This document shows, piece by piece, positions 12,585 to 23,768 of a stretch of 64,000 bases of DNA; positions within the stretch are counted from its first letter, which is position 1, and each line of letters opens with the position of its first letter. Source of the DNA: Anoplolepis gracilipes (taxonomy: Eukaryota; Arthropoda; Insecta; Hymenoptera; Formicidae); NCBI RefSeq assembly GCF_047496725.1, contig NC_132983.1:9089001-9153000 (forward strand). Reading direction: 5' to 3'. The notes under the pieces were generated by a model that worked only from the letters and a program-made list of their open reading frames with translations, was not told the origin of the DNA and did not search any database. The position numbers and the translations under genes were made by a program.

Positions 12585-13061
12585 ACCGCGAAAGGGGAAT
12601 TATACCCCCACTCTCAAATTTTTGTCGTAGGATCAGAGGTTTAAGAGGAAGATTCCGGACCGAAAATATCGTAGGATAAGAGGTCCGACTGTACTGTCTG
12701 TCCTTTCTTACGAGGTCAATTTAAAGTAGGAAGATCTGCCTAATTATTTCATAAATCGAAGTCGTAAGTCGTAAAATGAATACATAATTATTATATTGAT
12801 GTAAAGTTTACGTCATAAATGTAAACCTATCTATTGCATATTCATTCGTGTAAAGATCCAAACCACAAACGCATTCTGTCACTCTAATATCAATCCAATT
12901 ATGAAAAAAGACCCAATCGTCATTACTATGCTTTCAGAAATAATAATTTGGATGAAACAATGTCTGAAATAACAATGTAATGCAAGAAGTTACAATTACT
13001 TTTTATTCCAATTTTTATTTCATTAATTAATCATCAATCCTAAATACGAAGACAGGCAAGC
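12585..13061 (+). promoter_or_regulatory. Upstream region of the galactosyltransferase gene
   Basis: The first part holds a short imperfect repeat of TCGTAGGATMAGAGGT (near 12626 and 12670). The rest is AT-rich. It contains the 5' UTR of the following gene, but no start site was fixed. Confidence 0.35.
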
Positions 13062-14144
13062 ATGGTTTCCAAGTTCGGATTTTTATTGTTGTTTGGTTGT
13101 ATAGGATGTGTCTTGTTATTTTTCATATTCGTGGAGAGAAATTTACGACAGACTCCGAGAACGAATTTACACTTTCAAACGGCATACGAGATGATCAACA
13201 GATCATCAGGAGATATTAGAATTCTAATCGAATCATCATGCAATGCTACTTTTTTGATATGGATTATCACATCTTATGCGGGTGATCCCTCAGCTAGAAG
13301 CGCTTTACGACGAGCATATATGGATCAGGAATTACAAACTTTAGGGATTGAAAGAGTATTTTTACTTGGTAAATTAAATGATGATGCTGAGAAGAGAACG
13401 CATGTATCACAGGGAGCATTATTGGATGAGTCGCGACGGTTCAATGACATACTTCAGGGAGATTTCCTGGATACTTATAGAAATTTAACTTACAAACATC
13501 TGATGGGTCTTCGGTGGGCAATGAATAACTGCAAACACGTTAAATACATTATGAAGATGGACGACGATATAGTTGTAAATATATATGGCATATTAAAAAT
13601 GTTACGTTCAGGTATAATAGAGAAAGATTCCTTAGCTGGTTACATCATGAAAAATCTGGTCCCTGTTCGAGAGCCAGCCAATAAATGGTATGTAAGCAAA
13701 ATGGAATATGCAGATAATATTTATCCTGATTTTGTTTCTGGTTGGCTGTACATTACAAATTCACAAGTGGCAAATCAATTGATCAATTATGCTGAATCTT
13801 CCCATATATACTTTTGGATAGATGATGTATTTGTGACTGGTATTTTGAGAAAAGGTGTAAATGTTAAGATTCAAGACATAGGTAAAATATATACGACAGA
13901 TTATAGATATTTGGAATGTTGTATAAAAGGAAAAATAAATCTGCTGAAATGTGAATTTCTAATTGGTCCTAACGGGGGCGACACAGAGTTGCAAGTGAAA
14001 TTCAAAGAATTTGCAAAGTTTTGTCATACAAACTGTTCCATTCGCGCCGAAAATAATCTTGTTGGCAAAACCTGTGTAGTTGCATATAAAGAACGATATC
14101 TACATAAAGGTGCTTTCCAAATAAATTCTATTAAAATTTTATAG
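13062..14144 (+). CDS. Beta-1,3-galactosyltransferase-like (GT31), single exon
   Basis: An uninterrupted 360-residue frame. Residues 5-25 form a hydrophobic signal anchor (FGFLLLFGCIGCVLLFFIFV), so this is a type II Golgi protein. The GT31 features follow in order: RSALRRAYM (the R..IR..W-like motif, weakened), FLLGKLNDD, DFLDTYRNLTYKHLMGLRWA, the metal-binding DDD in KMDDDIVVN (residues 167-172), PDFVSGWLYI, and the WIDDVFVTGI block (usual form EDV..G). Length matches B3GALT/B3GNT family members. The family transfers galactose or GlcNAc in beta-1,3 linkage from UDP-sugars to glycoproteins or glycolipids; acceptor and sugar cannot be told from sequence. Potential N-glycosylation sites include NRSS, NATF and NLTY. 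AATAAA lies about 20 bases after the stop. Absence of introns could mean an old retrocopy, though intronless genes are common in this family. Confidence 0.88.
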   Translation: MVSKFGFLLLFGCIGCVLLFFIFVERNLRQTPRTNLHFQTAYEMINRSSGDIRILIESSCNATFLIWIITSYAGDPSARSALRRAYMDQELQTLGIERVFLLGKLNDDAEKRTHVSQGALLDESRRFNDILQGDFLDTYRNLTYKHLMGLRWAMNNCKHVKYIMKMDDDIVVNIYGILKMLRSGIIEKDSLAGYIMKNLVPVREPANKWYVSKMEYADNIYPDFVSGWLYITNSQVANQLINYAESSHIYFWIDDVFVTGILRKGVNVKIQDIGKIYTTDYRYLECCIKGKINLLKCEFLIGPNGGDTELQVKFKEFAKFCHTNCSIRAENNLVGKTCVVAYKERYLHKGAFQINSIKIL

Positions 14145-14850
14145 AGGAATGGATAAATGTGTAAATAAAGATAAGATTAATAAAGATTTATTAATTAAGA
14201 CAAAAGAAGCAAAAATTTTTGACAATATAAAGCGGCAAAGTTAGTACTTTTTATAAAACGAGAAAATACTATTATAAATTTTAATATAAATTTTATTTGA
14301 GAGAGAATATTTTCTATTTATTTTATATTGTATAAAAAATTTGTACAGTATTTTATACAACATTTTCTATTATTATATAAAGTTTTGTAGAATATTGTAA
14401 TTGTCTTTTATCTTTCACCTATTTTTTATATATATATTAACAGTTCTTATATAATAGTTGCTATCACACGCGCGCGAGCACGTACGTACGCATACATGTA
14501 CGCACACAGACATAGTTCTATATACGTAGTAATAGTTTAGTTTGTAATATATATTAGATATACACCTGGCACAAATCATAATGTCAAATCAATATTTTTT
14601 AGCATAGAAATAAACAAAATAAATTTCTGATAATATTCATAAATCTTTTAAAGACAAAATTTAGTTCTCAGGAAATTCTTGTCCAATTATTAAAAAAAAT
14701 TTTTTTAAAAGACTTGACGTACTTATAATTACTAAAGGTTAAATCATGGACAAAAAAAAAGATTTAAGTATAAAGTTATATTTCCATAACTTTTGCAAAT
14801 ATTATATCCAGAGTATGTTAACTCCTTTGGAACAATTTTCAGTACTACTT
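14145..14850. other. Galactosyltransferase 3' UTR and intergenic
   Basis: An AATAAA at about 14164 is a plausible polyadenylation signal for the upstream gene. The rest is AT-rich, with a short CACGCGCGCGAGCACGTACG stretch near 14466. No gene seen. Confidence 0.4.
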
Positions 14851-14987
14851 GGGCCGCGTTTCACTAAATAATCACGACACTCACGAGTATTATGTCTATC
14901 TTTATTTAACTTTCGGTTAGGCCAAACAAGTAAACAAAGACAGACATAATACTCGTGAGTGTCGTGATGGTTTAATGGAACGCAGCT
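14851..14987. repeat. Palindromic MITE (~137 bp)
   Basis: The left arm (ATAATCACGACACTCACGAG) and right arm (CTCGTGAGTGTCGTGATGG) are inverse copies of about 55 bases each, around a short loop (TTCGGTTAGGCC). The ends (GGGCCGCGTTTCACT / GGAACGCAGC) resemble the Harbinger-like family at 1815. No TTA duplication could be confirmed. Confidence 0.6.
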
Positions 14988-15561
14988 TTGGTTGGTAGTC
15001 AGAAAAATGCTAAAGTATGATTTACTTGATACTTTTTTTACTATTTAACAAACTGGCATGCATACATAAAGCATTGTGTAAACTATACTCAGTTAAAATG
15101 AATCATGCGACGCGAAGAGTGGAAAGAAGTCGCGTACAATAATTTGTTCAAAATTATATTATTTACGAGTATGAAGCACGATTATCCGCAAATTAAATGG
15201 AGATTCGTTTAGTTTGACAAAGAGAGATCACAGTTATCTAATCACCGATTTTAATCTTCTTGCACATAGTGAATTTACATAGAAAATAAGTCTATGTCCG
15301 AATGTTTCCTTCAATGTGTCTTGTAAATATTTTATAATTAATAAGTAATCATCTCATCTATTTAATCTACAATATCTAAATCTCTCTCTTTAGATTTGTA
15401 AACAAATCGTAAGTCACAATCAGTCAGCTATAAATCATTTAACTGCCATTAGTAATAAAGATGTTAATAGACTATGAGACTGATAATATGCTAATAATAT
15501 TTCTAAGCATTGAATTTCTGTCTTCGTTCAAATACAGAGTTAGCATATTCTGGCTATATTG

Positions 15562-15661
15562 AGTGCTTTTCATTTAGCGACACAAGTGTTATTCTATCTT
15601 TGTTGTCACTAGTTGAAAAAAAATAATGCTTGTGTCAACTTATATCGTTAAATGGAAAGTC
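15562..15661. repeat. Palindromic MITE (~100 bp)
   Basis: CTTTTCATTTAGCGACACAA at the left and its imperfect inverse (TATCGTTAAATGGAAAG) at the right, with CTTTGTTGTCACTAGTTG between. Between 14988 and 15561 and from 15662 to 15883 only AT-rich intergenic sequence was seen. Confidence 0.5.
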
Positions 15662-15883
15662 CATTAAGATAAATTTCATAAATTTGTTTTTCATAAATCA
15701 AAATATATATCTTGCACTTTTGCTTTAGAAAACTGACAATGCATTTAACATTTCTCATCTTTCAAGTATGCTATCTTTCTCTCCTTTTTTCAACATAACT
15801 CTTGTAAATTATTGATACTCATAAATAATATTTTTAAAGATTTAATTTTGTATTAGAATAAAAAAAATATATATATATATATA

Positions 15884-16321
15884 CAGGATGTTCGGTAATA
15901 ATCGCCCAACCTTTCATGGGCAGATAGAGCAGGTCAAACTGAATAGAAAAGTTTTCTACCATTTTGCAATTTTCGTAATAATTATCGAGAAATTAATTAA
16001 CAAAGATTGACAAATGCAGGCGAGTACAAGCGCGCGGCGAGAAGGCCCATCCTACTGCTACACGGTTACTAGGCACTCATTGAATGATAGCAGGAGCGGT
16101 CTACGACTGGCAATGGCTGTGTATGAGTAGCGCGCCTAGTAACCGCGTAACAGTAGAATGGGCCTTCTCGCCGCGCATTTGTACTCGCGCGGATTTGTCA
16201 ATCTTTGTTAATTAATTTCTCGGTAATTATTATGAAGATCGCAAAATGGTAAGGGACTTTTCTATTCGGTTTGACTTGCTCTATCTGTCCATGAAAGGTT
16301 GGGCGATTATTACCGGACATC

Positions 16322-16324
<3 letters not shown>
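15884..16324. mobile_element. CAGGATGTCCGGTAAT family MITE, copy B1
   Basis: A 441-bp element has long inverted arms (about 150 bases): GGATGTTCGGTAATAATCGC at the left and GCGATTATTACCGGACATCC at the right, with GCAGATAGAGCAGGTCAAAC matched by its inverse. Flanked by TA runs. The centre is GC-richer (15990-16190) and is itself an inverted pair (CGCGCGGCGAGAAGGCCCAT). It lies immediately downstream of the angel stop codon. A second copy is split at 52414-54270. The frame at 16198-16455 is a shadow. Confidence 0.85.

Positions 16325-16400
<76 letters not shown>
16325..16400. repeat. (TA)n microsatellite
   Basis: A pure TA run of about 75 bases between the MITE at 15884-16324 and the 3' end of angel. 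Confidence 0.9.
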
Positions 16401-16402
<2 letters not shown>

Positions 16403-16406
16403 TACT

Positions 16407-18874
16407 TTAAAGCACAGATTTCTTTTTTGGTAACTGAAAAGTGGCACCTATACATAAATGATCACTACCTACTACGAAATTTGGTATATTTGGTAATGCA
16501 GTGCATTGGCTTACTGTAGGTAGGACATACTTCTCTACAGGTTGGATATTGCTGTAAAATATATAGTCGACTGTAATCCAATCATCCTGATGTGTTGTCG
16601 CTTCCTTTTCACCATGGCCGCTTGTATGCCTATAAACGCTACGCATGTTGAAGGGATGAGTTAAAGTGCCGGATGAAAATCTCACGGAATAACCCTTTAC
16701 AATCTCGATGATTTGCGTACAGCTAGTATTAATATTGACACTGTTTTGCTGTAGCACATTTACATTACAAGATGTAGTCATATTCCCGTCTCGTTTCTGA
16801 ATAGGCAATTCGCTGTTTTCCAACTAAATAGAAACATAAGTAGTTAAAAGGATAATTCGTAATATATACTTATGACATATAGAAAAACTAATAAAATGAA
16901 GAAAGAATAAAGTACCTATACATAAAATTTAGAATTACAAGCACATTATAGTATCATAATTTAAAAATATTATTTTATAATTTATGCTGAATGTTAAAAA
17001 ACTTTTAGCATAATAGATACTGGCAATACTCATTGAAATGAATATATGTCGACTATAATATATTAAGATAAGCCTTTGATTTAGTAAAAAAAGTTAAAAT
17101 TTTAATATTGCATATACAATTAAGAACATACCATGATTTTACCAGTACCTTCCCTTCGCAATCTTTGAGTCAAGATGTTAAAATGTTGACAATTATCAGT
17201 AATGCATAATCGTGATGGTATCAAACAGTTGGATAAAGAATTATATTGAGAAGACTCCAAGTTTCGTCCTTTGTTATAATACTCAAATGAACCTTCCGTT
17301 AAAAACTTGTAGACGCCTGTAAACGGTTCCAAATTGAAGTCACCCGTCAGTATGATCGGTAAGTATTTCGGGCCCGTTCTGCAGAGTATAAAATGTACAT
17401 ATGAGGAACATTTGGTACAACACGTAATGAACATATTTCATTAAAGTGCACACTTACATTGTGTTTTCAACAAATGCGATTCGTTCTATTTCAGCTAACA
17501 AAAGCTGTGTCTGTGCTAATCGTACGTCGTTACGTCTCGGATTATACAACAAATGAGTGGTTGCAATCACGACTTGTGTTTCTGGGCTATCTCTAAGGGA
17601 CAATTTAGCAATTATTCCAACATTGTCTCTATTTAAAAGCTCGACGCCGGCTTGATATAATTCCACCTTCGCATAATCTAGTAAAACGAACTGATTGGAG
17701 CGATATAGCAAGAGCAAACCATCCCTTTTATCATTAGTTCTTTTTTTATATAGATATTCATAACCAATTTGTTTGAATGGAGCTACAAAATCTAATAGAT
17801 GATCCTCCTGCATTTCCTGAAGGCATATTACCTGGAATATTTCATAGATATTTTTTTACATTTATATTTCCATTACAAGACAGAACTAAATACAGAAAAA
17901 TAAGTATGTACATTTGCATCTGCTTCACGTATCTCCTGTATCACCAGAGGTTTTCGAATTTTCCAACTCAAAGCTTTCTTGTTATGGTCCTGATACAAAT
18001 AGGAGTGATCTTCTAATAAGTTTTGCGCAAGAATATTAAAAGATAAAAGTTTCAGGATAAAAGAATCTTCTATATTGCTAGTCAATCTATCTAAAAATGT
18101 TTAAGAAATTATGTTCTTTAGACAATTAATAAACAGTAATATGTAGATCCATGTGGAAATTTTACATTTGAAAAAGAAAAGTAACAATCTTTACTTTTTC
18201 CAATTCGTTTCCACTTCCTCATAATCTTATATCTTTCTTTATCAATATAATTTCCATGCATTGTATCTGCCGCACATACATTAGCTTTAACGCTGTGCGT
18301 TACATCTGTAAATGCTCCAGGTTGACAATAAACTAAATTACTTGAAGTTGTGTGAAATGGCACATCGCACATTGTGGTGGTATTATTTTGGTTGTAACAT
18401 GTGCCAAGATAAGATTCCATCTTGGCATTTGTACGCTTTTGATGAGGCGCAGAATTATCCATAGAAATGGCGAGGTCGAGATAATCGGAAACTAAAGTTT
18501 CCGGAAATGGATTCAGAGGTAGATTTTCTAGGGACAATCGTTGCCAAATTTGTTCTACCATGTAAAAAATCTGAAAAAAAATTGTACAATAAATATTATA
18601 AAACAGTATAACGCGTGCGCAATCAAATTATTATATTAAAAAAAAATGTAATGTGTGTGAAAAAAAGATATATACATAATAATTTGTTGAAATGTTATTT
18701 AATAAAATTAAATATCTCTTAAAAAAAAATACAATAATATGTTTGCGTGCGATTGAAAATTTATTATCAAATTAAATGATTTATATATATTTTTTATTTT
18801 TCGGTAAATGTTTAATTTGATCTACTCACCTTAAATCTTCTTGACAAAAATACATTCATTCGATGCTTTTGCAT
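16407..18874 (-). CDS. angel: Angel, CCR4-type EEP nuclease
   Basis: Exons, from the 5' end: 18874-18830 (15 codons from ATG), 18570 to about 18166 or shorter, about 18080-17912, 17831-17458, 17378-17132 and 16823-16407. All junctions keep frame except exon 2 to exon 3, where the exact donor is unresolved. Expected product is about 540 residues. EEP (endonuclease/exonuclease/phosphatase) motifs are clear: LLSFNILAQNLLEDHSYLY, VICLQEMQEDH with the metal-binding Glu, TTHLLYNPRRNDVRLAQ, ILTGDFNLEP, TVDYIFYS and SDHLCIGATF with the final catalytic His. Angel proteins are relatives of the CCR4 deadenylase; vertebrate ANGEL2 has RNA 2',3'-cyclic phosphatase activity. The N-terminal 150 residues are poorly conserved. 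The first exon lies in a repeated cassette (18822-18987). The donor after exon 1 is AAG/GTGAGT and the next exon continues in frame (I F Y M V E Q). Confidence 0.9.
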
Positions 18875-18987
18875 AAAAGAAAGATTTGAGAAATAAAAAT
18901 TATCTATTATATATTTCGAATACTCTAAAAAGAATAATTAAGTGCTATAAAGATGACGTCTTTGAAGGTTAGGAAATCTGTCATACC
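18822..18987 (-). repeat. Repeated 5'-exon cassette, copy 1 (angel first exon)
   Basis: On the minus strand the block runs from ACAGATTTCCTAACCTTCAA, through TTTTATGCAAAAGCATCGAA, to a GTGAGT splice donor. The same order of motifs recurs at 23642-23768, 40915-41075, 42358-42535 and partly 41372-41445. Here it supplies the likely first coding exon and promoter of angel. Confidence 0.7.
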
Positions 18988-19063
18988 GACCACTGAACTA
19001 TAATAATACTGGAATGCAGAGTCTGTTGTCAGAGTCTAAAGTCACTAGATTTACAAAGTATGT

Positions 19064-19479
19064 CATAGCAGAGAGAAACCTGAGAGCGACCATGCCGGCG
19101 TTTTTCGTAAAACGCTTTCTACATGTGCAGCAGCGCCATTGCATCCACTTTTAGGAATTGGAAACACTTAGCCACATCCACTTTTCGATACTGTCGGTAA
19201 GACTTCTAATTTGGTTTATGTCCTTGCTACATCCATTTTTCGACAATAATGGTAAACTTATCGTTTGGTTCAAGTCCGTGCTATATCTATAAATTATAGA
19301 TAAGAAATTTCATATATATGAATTAATTAATATATTTTATTAGTTATTGCGTAATTGCGTGCAATATTTTTATATACTACGAATAACATGTTATATGTTA
19401 TTATTGAAACATTTTTATGTAGCCATATAAGCAATCGCGCGATGAACATAATTGCTTGTATACATATTCGTGCATGTAT

Positions 19480-19520
<41 letters not shown>

Positions 19521-21559
19521 TATTTTTAATTAGAAAGATAATCGTAATTATGATTATTAATTAATTTAAAGTAATCCGATTTATGTCGTGTTTGGTGTCA
19601 TTTTAATCGTAAAAATCTCATTAATCCATTAAAATTATTTTCAAATCGATAAAATGCGAAATAAAAAAATTTTATATTCTGCGAAAAGATGAAATATGAT
19701 ACGAAAGACTGGAGATAAAGGAAAGCTCGCGAACGAGACTTCGGAACTGCCTTTGATGTTGACCATCTCGCTTATTCCTTACTCGTTCTCTCTCTTGCTT
19801 TCGACGACTTACAAGTCTCGCGGAGATCTTATCTGATCTATAATATAAACATCTTATAAAATAAAAATTGAAACTTTTATTTCGCATTTCATTAGTTTGA
19901 AAATAATTATAAATAATTATGAATTAGTGAGATTTTTGCAATTAAAATAAAACCAAACACGACATAAATCGGATTATTTTTAATTAATATGTAATCAAAA
20001 TTTACTCGTTCTTGACGCGCTCTCGCTTTTCACGATACTGGGGACCTTCTTTTAGCTTTAATGCTTTTTAGCTATATTTAGCTATTAAAATGCTTGTCAA
20101 GTAAAAATTAAAACTTTTATTTTTTATTTTATTTTTTTTATATAATGAGAATAATTAATGAGAGTTTTACAATTATGACATCAAACACGATATAATTCGG
20201 ACAATTTTTACTTAAATAAGTAAAAAATTATTTTTCTCTAATTAAAAAAATTATGTACATATATGTATATGTATATATATATATATATGTGTGTGTGTGC
20301 GTGCGTGCGTGCGTGCGTGTGTGTGTGTGTGTGTGTGTATTTATACATGCACGAATATGTATACAAGCAATTATGTTCATCGCGCGATTGCTTATATGGC
20401 TACATAAAAATGTTTCAATAATAACATATAATATGTTATTCGTAGTATATAAAAATATTGCACACAATTACGCAATAACTAATAAAATATATTAATTAAT
20501 TCATATATATGAAATTTCTTATCTTTAATTTATAAATATAGCACGGACTTGAACCAAACGATAAGTTTACCATCATTGTCGAAAAGTGGATGTAGCAAGG
20601 ACATAAACCAAATGAGAAGTTTTACCGACAGTATCGAAAAGTGGATGTGGCTAAGTGTTTCCAATTCCTAAAAGTGGATGCAATGGCGCTGCTGCACAAC
20701 ATGTAGAAAGCGTTTTACGAAAACTGCCGGCATGGCCGCTCTCAGGTTTCTCTCTGGTTATAGACTTCTATAGACAGAGCGTTTTACGAATGGCATCTGA
20801 TAATCGCGGTAAAGGGGGCATCGGTGCCAGGTCGGCCATTTTCGTAACCGATCGAATGTGTTCGGCTTTCCATATATAATTACTGATTCTCAACCTAACT
20901 TTATTAATCAAAATATTTATAATTAATATATTAAATGTTTTATTTGCGTCATTTCAAATATTGTACATGATAATAAATACTATAAAGTCTTTTTTGTAAT
21001 TTTTTTTTAAATCAAATAGTTTTTCTAATCAAGAAAAATATAACGTAAAAAAATTGTAATACGAAAAAAATTTAGACCCACTGATACAATCACATTTTAA
21101 ATATTTTTATATTTTTTACTGTATATATTATTATTAAATAAATATTTTATAAAATATTCTATATATATATATATATACATATTATATATATTATTATTCT
21201 AATATATATTAGCACTTAATTTTTATAAAAGAGTAAATAAAATAAAATATATTTTTGAACACGTTCCATCTCTATTTGTTCAACATTTTTTTTATTTTTG
21301 TGTTTGTGATTTTTACATTTATACACAACACAAATACTCATTTTTATATCTCTTTCTGAACTTCGATGTTAGTATGTTCTTCACACTACTATTTAACACC
21401 ATGTTTAACACATAGACAACATATATGTTAGGTTAGATATTGACCGAACATTATCGAGTCTTAACGAAATAAGTTGGCACCGATGCGAAGAGATTCCCGC
21501 AGCATCAGAGCCCCTCTCGCCCTAAGTAGGGCCTAACGCTCTGTCTATAGAAGTCTATG
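19064..21559. mobile_element. CATAGACTTC-family element, copy b, split by another element
   Basis: The element starts with CATAG at 19064-19068, is interrupted at once by a 1.69-kb element (19069-20756), and resumes at about 20759 to end with TCTATG at 21559. The 8-bp duplication AAGTATGT is perfect at 19056-19063 and 21560-21567, which proves that both pieces are one insertion. The body matches the copy at 11737-12576 closely. Confidence 0.9.
19069..20756. mobile_element. CAGAGAGAAACC-family element with ~500-bp arms, copy 1
   Basis: The left arm (19069-19560) starts CAGAGAGAAACCTGAGAGCG. The right arm (about 20250-20756) is its inverse and ends CTCTCAGGTTTCTCTCTG. Each arm holds TGCATCCACTTTTAGGAATT and a (CA/TG)n microsatellite at its inner edge (19484-19519 and about 20288-20340). 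The flanks GTCATAG and GTTATAG look like a 7-bp target duplication with one change. The central 19570-20230 region repeats ACGACATAAATCGGATTA in both orientations. No transposase was seen. Confidence 0.85.
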
Positions 21560-21601
21560 AAGTATGTATGTACTGCAATTGATGAAAAAAAACTGAATTT
21601 G

Positions 21602-21792
21602 ACCACAGACTTCTATATATAACTAGACCGCTAACTTCCTTATATACTCATAGGGTACGTTCGGGGCGACACTATTCGTGCAATTTAGTACTATCGATTG
21701 TTCACAGAGATAGGTAGTAGTGCTACCAAACGCAATCGTGACGTCATTAATGATGGTGTGTGACGTCATAATTCTACGCTACCAATGCTATT
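21602..21792. repeat. Fragment with CCACAGACTTC end
   Basis: CCACAGACTTCTATATATAA and GACCGCTAACTTCC match the end of the composite element at 896. They are followed by a partial GTTCGGGGCGACACTATT stretch like the Harbinger-type MITE at 1815. Only one end is present. Confidence 0.5.
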
Positions 21793-23134
21793 CGGCTCCA
21801 TAAAGTTAGCCGAATCACTTTGATTTTTTTATAATTAAAGTTAACTAATCGTTTGGTCATCGTTTGGTGATGATTGATTATTCAATTAAAACGTTTGATC
21901 ATTTATCGTTTTTTTTTAATTAAATAATTAAAATTTTGAAGCAAAGTTAGCCGAATATTTTTATTTTTCATCCAATCGAGTTAAACAAGAGCTTATTCGA
22001 TGCAGAATCGTTAGGTCATCACGAATAAATTCTTTACAACGTTTGATGGTCCATAGTTTATCCGAAAAATGAAAAAAATCATGTGCGGTAAAATGACGAC
22101 GGGCGACGTATAATAACATGGACGTGCGCTGCGGTCACGCGCGCATGCGTTTTAGTGACTTATACAAAATTTTAAATAAATCTTTTTTAATTTTAAACAA
22201 ATTCTTTTTAATAATGTAGCTATGCAAGTTGCAAACCCATGTGGAATTGTATATGCATTGCAAAGTACATGCTTAGATGGGAGTGCATAGGAGGATGGGG
22301 CTTCGCTCCGTCCCCATAAAAAAATATAACAAAACTTGAGAACGTAGAAATTACCAAGGCTGACAGTACTGTGTGGAAGTTTCAATGCTATTTTCCTAAG
22401 CAAATGCTATTTGACTGAAGCGCTGCTAGGCAAATGGCTCAATGAATCGTGCATCGATACATTCAGTATTTATTTTGTAAGATTATGAATAAAAAATTAT
22501 AAATGTAGTGTAAGAGTTCGGACATAGATTGAATTAAGATTTTACATTGAAACTTCCACACAGTACTGTTAGCCTTGATAGTTTCTACGCTCTCAAGTTT
22601 TGTTATATTTTTTTATGGTGATGGGGCTTTGCTCCGTCTTCCTATGCACTCCTATCTAAGCATGTACTTTGCAATGCCTATACAATTCCACATGAGTTTG
22701 CAACTTGCATAGCAACATAAAAAGGATTTATTAAAATTAAAAAGGATTTATTTAAAATTTTGTGTAAGTTACTAAAACGCATGCGCGTGTGACCGCAGCG
22801 CACGTCCATGTCATTATATGTTGCCCGACATCATTTTACGCACATGATTTTTTTCATTTTTCGGATAAACTATGGATCACCAAACGGTGTAAAGAATTTA
22901 TTCGTGATGATCTAACGATTCTGCATCGAATAAGCTCTTGTTTAACTCAATTGGACGAAAAATAAAAATGTTCGGCTAACTTTACTTCGAAATTTTAATT
23001 ATTTAATTTAAAAAAAACGATAAATGACCAAACGTTTTAATTGAATGACCAATCATCACCAAACGATGACCAAACGATTAGTTAACTTTAATTATAAAAA
23101 AATCAAAGTGGTTCGGCTAACTTTACAGAGCTTC
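21793..23134. repeat. 1.34-kb fold-back (inverted repeat, ~595-base arms)
   Basis: The left arm (about 21793-22387) and right arm (about 22546-23134) are imperfect inverse copies over their full length. Paired landmarks: AAAGTTAGCCGAAT with TTCGGCTAACTTT; GGACGTGCGCTGCGGTCACG with CGTGTGACCGCAGCGCACGTCC (part); and GACAGTACTGTGTGGAAG with its inverse. The spacer is about 158 bases. The frame at 22152-22403 minus lies in an arm and is not a gene. No obvious target duplication was found. Confidence 0.85.
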
Positions 23135-23146
23135 TCTTATTAGAGG

Positions 23147-23553
23147 CATAGTACAACTAGTAGGGGCACTCTTTGTCGGCACTTTGATCTTTTTGTCTTT
23201 GATCACGTGGTATTTCTCCATGTTTTTGGACTAATATTCAGTGGCGTATCAATCGTTCAAAGAATCTGCGTTATATTTATGACGTGAAAGGAATGTATAA
23301 AAATTTTATAAATTTTAAAAAATTAAGAAAAAGTTACAAAATTATGTAAAAACTAAAAGAAATAAAAATAATTTATAGTTTTATATTCACAAATATATAA
23401 TATTGTTACCTTTGTGATGCACTCTCACAGATTTCACACTACCACATATACAATAATTGTCTGATTGGTTCCTCCCAAAAACATGGTGGATGCGCAGAAC
23501 GGATCGATGCAAATCCCGAAAAAGCTCGGAGTGCCCCTACTAGTTATACTATG
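23147..23553. mobile_element. 0.4-kb MITE, family CATAGTATAACTAGTAG, copy 2
   Basis: A 407-bp element has ends CATAGTACAACTAGTAGGGG and CCCCTACTAGTTATACTATG. TTAGAGG is duplicated exactly at 23140-23146 and 23554-23560. It is an inverted copy of 1181-1587. The TIR starts much like that of the P-type element at 43007 (CACAGTATAA) and the duplication has the same length, 7 bases. Confidence 0.88.
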
Positions 23554-23641
23554 TTAGAGGGTCTCTATCCTTGCCCAAAGAAATAATTCATACTCGGTCT
23601 ATGTATATCTATGGTAATTCGTGGTTGATATGTTAGATTTC

Positions 23642-23768
23642 CTAACCTTTAAAAGTGTCATATTTAACATTTATAATTATTCCTTTTAGAATATTTTGAA
23701 ATTTTTAAAACTTTTTTTTAATACAAAAATACACCGAATGAATGTATTTTTATTAAGATTTAAGAAAA
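23642..23768 (+). repeat. Repeated 5'-exon cassette, copy 2 (degenerate)
   Basis: GATTTCCTAACCTTTAAAA, then TTATTCCTTTTAGAATATT, then CGAATGAATGTATTTTTATT and AAGATTTAAG follow the same order as the angel first-exon region read on the opposite strand. The splice donor is lost (AAAAGC instead of GTGAGT) and the ATGCAAAAG start is altered. It lies 4.7 kb from the angel copy in inverted orientation, with transposons between. Confidence 0.7.

Noticed and set aside
19672..19887. 71-codon minus frame with a Glu/Arg-rich stretch
   Set aside because: It lies within the centre of a transposable element and is not conserved in copy 2.
22152..22403. 83-codon minus frame
   Set aside because: Lies inside one arm of the fold-back and is not preserved in the other arm.
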